The notes under the pieces are model-generated. The model was not told where the DNA came from. It worked only from the letters and a program-made list of their open reading frames with translations, and did not search any database. A DNA stretch of 64,000 bases from assembly GCF_001645385.1 (NCBI RefSeq), contig NZ_LVHI01000012.1:162404-226403 (forward strand). The letters run 5' to 3'. Made by a program: the position numbers and the translations under genes. Source of the DNA: Rhodococcoides kyotonense. GTDB taxonomy: Bacteria; Actinomycetota; Actinomycetes; Mycobacteriales; Mycobacteriaceae. Shown piece after piece: positions 59,363 through 64,000 of the stretch (its first letter is position 1; every line of letters begins with the position of its first letter).

Positions 59363-62029
59363 TCAGGAAGCGAGTTCCGAGATTCGAGCACGCACTCCCG
59401 ACAGAGCTTGCGCGATACCGTCCGGGTTGGAGCCGGATCCCTGCGCGGTCTCCCCCTTGCCACCACCGCGGCCACCGATCGCGGGACCGAAGCTCGACAC
59501 GAGTTCACCGGCCTTGATTCCGGCGTCCTGGGCGCCCTGGTTGGCGTTCACGACGAACGGGACCTTGCCGTCGACGGTGCCGAACAGCACGACGACGGCG
59601 GGATCGGACCCGAGACGTCCGCGCACGTCGGCGGCGAGAGTGCGCAGGTCGTTGCCGCCGACCCCGTCGGGAGCCTGCGCGACGACAGCGCGGACCGACC
59701 CGATGCGCTCGGCCGAGTCGGCCAGCGTCCCTGCCGAGGCCAGAACCGACGCAGCCTTCACCGCTTCGAGTTCCTTCTCCGCGACCCGAAGGCGATCGAC
59801 GAGCGTCTCGATACGGGCAGGCACTTCGTCGGTCGGCACCTTCAGCGACGACGCGACTCCGGCGAGCAGCGCGCGCTCCTTCGCAAGGTAGCGGTAGGAG
59901 TCGAGACCGACGAACGCCTCGACTCGGCGCACGCCGGAACCCACGGACGACTCACCGAGCAGCGTGACCGGTCCGATCTGCGACGAGTGGCCGACGTGGG
60001 TACCACCGCACAGCTCCATCGAGAACGGCCCGCCGATCTCGACGACGCGAACCTCGTTGCCGTAGTTCTCGCCGAACAGCGCCATCGCGCCCATCGCCTT
60101 GGCACTGTCGAGATCGGTGACCATCGTGTTGACGGCGAAGTCCGCGCCGATCGCGTCGTTCGCGACGGCCTCGATGTCGTTGCGCTGCGCCTCGGACAGG
60201 GCGCCCTGCCACGAGAAGTCGAATCGCAGGTAACCCGGCTTGTTGAGCGAGCCCGCCTGAGTAGCGTTGGGGCCCAACACCTGTCGGAGCGCGGCGTGCA
60301 CCATGTGCGTTCCCGAGTGACCCTGCGTCGCGCCCTTGCGCCATGCGGGATCGACGTCGACGCGGACGACGTCACCCTCGGTGATCTGCCCGGTCTCGAC
60401 GGTCACCTTGTGCGTCCAGACCTTCTTGGCGATCTTCTGCACGTCGTTCACCTTGACCGACAAGCCGGGCGCGCTGATCGAACCGATGTCGGCGATCTGA
60501 CCGCCGGACTCCGCGTACAGCGGGCTGCGGTCGAGAATGACCTCGACGGATTCACCCGCAGTAGCCGTCGGAACACGGACGCCGCCGGAGATGAGCGCGA
60601 GAACCGTTGCCTCGGAGGATAATTCGTCGAAACCGGTGAATTCGGTCGCTGCGGTGTCGACGAAGTCCTTGTAGACGGACAGGTCGGTGTGCGCATGCTT
60701 GCGCGACTGCGCGTCCTCCTTGGCGCGACGACGTTGCTCGGCCATCAGCGACCGGAAGCCCTCTTCGTCGACCTGAAGACCGGCCTCCGACGCCATTTCC
60801 AGCGTCAGGTCGATCGGGAATCCGTACGTGTCGTGCAGCGCGAACGCTTCGGCGCCGCCGATCGTCGTCTTGCCCGCAGCCTTGACCGACTCGGCGGCGG
60901 TGTCGAACAGCTTCGAACCGGACGAGAGCGTCTTCAGGAAGGCGGTCTCCTCGCCGACGGCAACGGTGAGGATGCGATCGAAATCGGTGACCAGTTCCGG
61001 GTACGACTCGGCCATCGTGTCCCGCACGACGGTGACGAACTCCGCCATGCTCGGCTTGTCGGCCCCGAGAAGTCGAGCAGACCGGATGATGCGACGCAGC
61101 AGTCGGCGCAACACGTACCCGCGGCCCTCGTTACCGGGGTTGACGCCGTCCGCGATCAGCATCACGGCGGTACGAGCATGATCGGCGATGACGCGGAACC
61201 GGACGTCCGCCTGGTGGTCGGTGCCGTACGTGCGACCGGACAGCGACTCGGCCTTCGTGATGACGGGACGAACCAGGTCCGTCTCGTACACGTTGTCGAC
61301 ACCCTGCAGCAGGAACGCGACACGCTCGACACCCATGCCCGTGTCGATGTTCTTCTTCGGCAGCACGCCGACGGGCGGGTGGCCCTTCTTCGGACTCAGG
61401 TCACCGCGAACGTCCTGCATGAAGACGAGATTCCAGATCTCGATGTAGCGGTCCTCGTCGACGACGGGCCCGCCCTCCTTGCCGTACTCGGGTCCACGGT
61501 CGTAGTAGATCTCCGAGCACGGTCCGCCCGGTCCTGGCACGCCCATGTCCCAGTAGTTGTCCGCGCCGTCACGGAACTGGATCCGCTCGTCGGGCATTCC
61601 CGCGACGCGTCGCCAGATCTCGGCAGCTTCGGGATCCTGGTTGTACGCGGTGACCCAGATCCGTTCCGGATCGAACCCGTAACCGCCTTCGGACTGTGGC
61701 TTCGTGATCAGCTCCCAGGCGAGCGTGATCGCGCCCTCCTTGAAGTAGTCGCCGAAGCTGAAGTTGCCCGCCATCTGGAAGAAGGTGTTGTGCCGGGTCG
61801 TGACGCCGACGTTCTCGATGTCGCCGGTCCGCACGCACTTCTGAACGCTCGTCGCGGTCGGGAAGGGCGGGGTCTGCTGGCCGAGGAAGTACGGCTTGAA
61901 CTGCACCATGCCCGCATTGACGAACAGCAGGTTGGGGTCGTCGAGCACCAACGAGGCACTGGGCACTTCGGTGTGCCCGGCCTTCACGAAGTGGTCGAGG
62001 AAACGCCTGCGAATGTCATGGGTTTGCAC
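59363..62029 (-). CDS. alaS: Alanyl-tRNA synthetase
   Basis: Charges and edits tRNA-Ala. 888 residues. Class II core with [17 protein letters not shown], the editing domain with zinc ligands in [11 protein letters not shown] and LCGGTHVG, and the C-terminal DHHA1 domain ([20 protein letters not shown]). Frame open to a GTG at 62035; GTG 62029 gives the family N-terminus [10 protein letters not shown] and is preceded by TAACCT plus six bases, so the shorter form is chosen. First gene before ruvX-mltG-aroE. Confidence 0.97.
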   Translation of the reverse strand: MQTHDIRRRFLDHFVKAGHTEVPSASLVLDDPNLLFVNAGMVQFKPYFLGQQTPPFPTATSVQKCVRTGDIENVGVTTRHNTFFQMAGNFSFGDYFKEGAITLAWELITKPQSEGGYGFDPERIWVTAYNQDPEAAEIWRRVAGMPDERIQFRDGADNYWDMGVPGPGGPCSEIYYDRGPEYGKEGGPVVDEDRYIEIWNLVFMQDVRGDLSPKKGHPPVGVLPKKNIDTGMGVERVAFLLQGVDNVYETDLVRPVITKAESLSGRTYGTDHQADVRFRVIADHARTAVMLIADGVNPGNEGRGYVLRRLLRRIIRSARLLGADKPSMAEFVTVVRDTMAESYPELVTDFDRILTVAVGEETAFLKTLSSGSKLFDTAAESVKAAGKTTIGGAEAFALHDTYGFPIDLTLEMASEAGLQVDEEGFRSLMAEQRRRAKEDAQSRKHAHTDLSVYKDFVDTAATEFTGFDELSSEATVLALISGGVRVPTATAGESVEVILDRSPLYAESGGQIADIGSISAPGLSVKVNDVQKIAKKVWTHKVTVETGQITEGDVVRVDVDPAWRKGATQGHSGTHMVHAALRQVLGPNATQAGSLNKPGYLRFDFSWQGALSEAQRNDIEAVANDAIGADFAVNTMVTDLDSAKAMGAMALFGENYGNEVRVVEIGGPFSMELCGGTHVGHSSQIGPVTLLGESSVGSGVRRVEAFVGLDSYRYLAKERALLAGVASSLKVPTDEVPARIETLVDRLRVAEKELEAVKAASVLASAGTLADSAERIGSVRAVVAQAPDGVGGNDLRTLAADVRGRLGSDPAVVVLFGTVDGKVPFVVNANQGAQDAGIKAGELVSSFGPAIGGRGGGKGETAQGSGSNPDGIAQALSGVRARISELAS

Positions 62030-62035
62030 GTACAC

Positions 62036-62041
62036 AGGTTA
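62036..62041 (-). promoter_or_regulatory. Putative -10 hexamer of a leaderless alaS transcript
   Basis: TAACCT on the minus strand, exactly six bases before GTG 62029. The gap to rarA is short. Confidence 0.5.
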
Positions 62042-62086
62042 ACGCGCCGGACTCGGCACAGGCGCAGGCCCCGCCGCGGTCCGCCG

Positions 62087-63490
62087 CTAACGTCCTCGAA
62101 CGATACGCCGGAGCTTCCCGACGCGCGTGCCGATCTCCCGTTCGACGCCGTGATCGGTGGGCTCGTAGTAGTCGACGCCGACCAATTCGTCGGGTGGATA
62201 CTGCTGCCTCAGGACACCGCCTGGGTCGCTGTGCGGGTACTTGTATCCGACGGCGTTGCCGAGAGCCTGCGCGCCCTTGTAGTGACCGTCCCGCAGGTGC
62301 GCAGGCACGGATCCGGACTTGCCTGCGGCGACGTCGGCCATCGCAGCACCGAGCGCGGCGATCACGGCACCGGACTTCGGCGCCGTCGCGAGGTGGATGG
62401 TGGCCTGCGCCAGCGCCAGCCGCGCCTCGGGCATTCCGATCAGCTGCACGGCCGTCGCGGCTGCCGTCGCCGTCTGCAGCGCCGTCGGATCCGCCATACC
62501 GACGTCCTCGCTCGCATGCACCACGAGGCGCCGCGCGATGAACCGAGGGTCTTCCCCCGCGGTGATCATCCGAGCCAGGTAGTGCAGCGCCGCGTCGACG
62601 TCCGATCCGCGGATGGACTTGATGAACGCGCTGATCACGTCGTAGTGCTGGTCGCCGTCGCGGTCGTAGCGCACCGCGGCCTTGTCGACGCTTGCCTCGA
62701 CGGTCTTCAGGTCCAACACCGGTCCGGATGCGGCGCCGGCTGCCGCTTCCAGCGCCGTCAGTGCGCGTCGCGCATCACCGGCCGCCAAGCGCACCAGGTG
62801 AGCCATGGCGTCCTCGTCGATGGTCACGGCGCCGTCCAGACCACGCGGATCGTTCGCGGCCCTGGTGAGCAGCAGTTCGATGTCGTCGCTGCTCAGCGGC
62901 TGCAACTGCAGCACGAGCGAGCGCGACAGCAAGGGAGACACGACGGAGAACGACGGGTTCTCCGTGGTTGCGGCGACCAGCAGCACGATCCGGTTCTCGA
63001 CGGCCGCGAGCAGCGCATCCTGCTGGGTCTTGGAGAATCGATGTACCTCGTCGATGAACAGCACGGTCTGTTCGCCTGCGGTCAACCTGCGACGGGCCAG
63101 GTCGATGACGCCGCGCACTTCCTTGACTCCGGCCGACAACGCGGACAACGCCTCGAATTTGCGGCCGGTCGCACCCGAGATCAGCGACGCCAGGGTCGTC
63201 TTGCCGGTCCCGGGCGGGCCGTACAGCATGACCGACGACGCGCCCGAGCCGTCGACGAGCCTGCGCAGCGGAGCACCGGGCGCGAGCAGATGCGATTGCC
63301 CGACCACCTCGTCGAGCGTCGTCGGGCGCATTCGAACCGCGAGTGGCGCGTCGGGCCTGACATACGGGCGAGAGGCGGGCGACGGGGACGTCACGTCGGG
63401 TGCGATGTCCTCGTCCTCCGCCTGCGGGGCCTCGAACAGACCGTTCTCTTCGGCGTCGTCGTCGAAGCCCGCACCGAAACCTGTACTCAC
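62087..63490 (-). CDS. rarA: Replication-associated recombination protein RarA (MgsA/WRNIP1 family AAA ATPase)
   Basis: AAA+ clamp-loader-like ATPase acting at stalled replication forks. 467 residues. About 45 acidic N-terminal residues precede the core: [16 protein letters not shown] (Walker A, about residue 92), [12 protein letters not shown] (Walker B), [19 protein letters not shown] (sensor 1 and Arg finger). The C-terminal tetramerisation part has [15 protein letters not shown] and [12 protein letters not shown] 63490 is preceded by TAGCGT and seven bases. Confidence 0.95.
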   Translation of the reverse strand: MSTGFGAGFDDDAEENGLFEAPQAEDEDIAPDVTSPSPASRPYVRPDAPLAVRMRPTTLDEVVGQSHLLAPGAPLRRLVDGSGASSVMLYGPPGTGKTTLASLISGATGRKFEALSALSAGVKEVRGVIDLARRRLTAGEQTVLFIDEVHRFSKTQQDALLAAVENRIVLLVAATTENPSFSVVSPLLSRSLVLQLQPLSSDDIELLLTRAANDPRGLDGAVTIDEDAMAHLVRLAAGDARRALTALEAAAGAASGPVLDLKTVEASVDKAAVRYDRDGDQHYDVISAFIKSIRGSDVDAALHYLARMITAGEDPRFIARRLVVHASEDVGMADPTALQTATAAATAVQLIGMPEARLALAQATIHLATAPKSGAVIAALGAAMADVAAGKSGSVPAHLRDGHYKGAQALGNAVGYKYPHSDPGGVLRQQYPPDELVGVDYYEPTDHGVEREIGTRVGKLRRIVRGR

Positions 63491-63497
63491 GTCGAAA

Positions 63498-63503
63498 ACG
63501 CTA
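63498..63503 (-). promoter_or_regulatory. Putative -10 hexamer of rarA
   Basis: TAGCGT seven bases before GTG 63490 on the minus strand, in the 33-base gap after the phosphotransferase gene. Confidence 0.4.
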
Positions 63504-63523
63504 TACGACGGCCGAGCTGCCGA

Positions 63524-64000
63524 TCACCGGTCCCATTTGGCGCGCAGCGCGGTGACGACGCGGTGGGCGAACTCGGCGACATCGGACGCCCCCGTCCGCT
63601 CTGCCTGATCGGCGAGCACGCTCCACCGAGCCAGCAGGGCCGCCGAGCGCGGCACCGACAGATGATGTTCGCGAGCAGCAGCGATGCGTGCATGATCGTT
63701 CGGCAGGAACCAGTAGGTCGACAGCCACACCCAGATGAGCTGCGCGTCGAGAATCTTGGACGCGAGCACGTGATCGTCGGCGAGGTGCGGCCAGATGCCG
63801 ACGACCTCGGCACGCCATGCGTCGATCATCGCCTGGGCACGCTCGGTGGACAGATCGAAGTGGCACAGGCAACCCGGGAACGACGCCAACGCATACGTGA
63901 TGTCCAGAGTCGCGTCGCGGAAGCCACCCCACTCGTAGTCGAGGAACCGGACGCCTTCGTCGTTGACGATGATGTTGTCGGGACACAGATCGGCCGGACT
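63524..64000 (-). CDS. Phosphotransferase family protein (APH/choline-kinase-like), 5' end cut by window edge
   Basis: C-terminal 158 residues of a kinase-fold phosphotransferase; the frame is open to the right edge. Visible motifs are ADLCPDNIIVNDEG, the catalytic-loop Asp and Asn (normally after a His, one position before which the window ends), and VRFLDYEWGGFRD, the metal-binding Asp. A helical C-terminal lobe follows (ERAQAMIDAWRAEVVG; LIWVWLSTYWFLPND). Sequence alone does not tell an aminoglycoside-, choline- or sugar-type acceptor. It lies upstream of rarA on the same strand. Confidence 0.8.
   Translation of the reverse strand, partial: SPADLCPDNIIVNDEGVRFLDYEWGGFRDATLDITYALASFPGCLCHFDLSTERAQAMIDAWRAEVVGIWPHLADDHVLASKILDAQLIWVWLSTYWFLPNDHARIAAAREHHLSVPRSAALLARWSVLADQAERTGASDVAEFAHRVVTALRAKWDR

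Overview
The window is a GC-rich stretch of actinobacterial chromosome. It most likely comes from the Corynebacteriales, and Rhodococcus or a close Nocardiaceae relative fits best. The evidence is the heavy use of GTG starts, the actinobacterial markers whiA, mihF and opcA, the mptB mannosyltransferase of mycolic-acid bacteria, and a gene order that follows that of Mycobacterium tuberculosis (compared from memory, not by alignment). No rRNA, tRNA, CRISPR array, insertion sequence, prophage or integrase is visible. The window opens inside mptB and closes inside a phosphotransferase gene.

Layout. 1-12,700, mostly + strand: mptB (partial), a two-gene ABC exporter, ctaA, then on the - strand an unknown 130-residue protein and ctaB (heme A synthesis), then the pentose phosphate operon tkt-tal-zwf-opcA-pgl. 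12,970-20,480, - strand: an epoxide-hydrolase-like gene, ppc, and the lower-glycolysis operon gap-pgk-tpiA-secG. 20,600-30,350, - strand: rpe-ribD-ribE-ribBA-ribH with a small PH-domain membrane protein, then uvrC-rapZ-yvcK-whiA. 30,400-30,880: two back-to-back gene remnants (VOC and AraC types) that look like a deletion scar. 30,866-46,000, - strand: fmt-rsmB, a PadR-type regulator, a Tat-exported cyclase-family protein, coaBC, metK, priA, and mihF-gmk-rpoZ. 41,376-50,066, - strand: the pyrimidine operon pyrR-pyrB-pyrC-(PH-like membrane protein)-carA-carB-pyrF. 50,184-52,445: pepQ, efp and nusB. 52,557-53,204: one + strand membrane protein. 53,201-64,000, - strand: rarA, alaS, ruvX, mltG, aroE, a prepilin-peptidase-like gene, aroC-aroK-aroB, and the 3' end of a phosphotransferase gene at the right edge.

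How it works together. This is mainly a housekeeping block: carbon entry and NADPH supply (tkt to pgl, gap to tpiA, ppc), cofactors (heme A, riboflavin, CoA, SAM), pyrimidines, chorismate, and translation or DNA maintenance factors. About fifteen neighbouring pairs share four-base stop/start overlaps (ATGA or GTGA), so many units are probably translationally coupled. At least nine genes have a TANNNT hexamer 6-7 bases before the start codon, the arrangement expected of leaderless mRNAs, and I used this to choose several starts. The clearest regulatory element is a PyrR-binding-loop sequence next to the pyrR ribosome binding site.

I did not find a convincing new multi-gene system. The items most worth a second look are the PyrR leader, the VOC/AraC deletion scar, the Gly/His/Arg-rich PadR regulator with its AT-rich operator-like site, the Tat-exported cyclase with an altered metal motif, and the leaderless promoter pattern.
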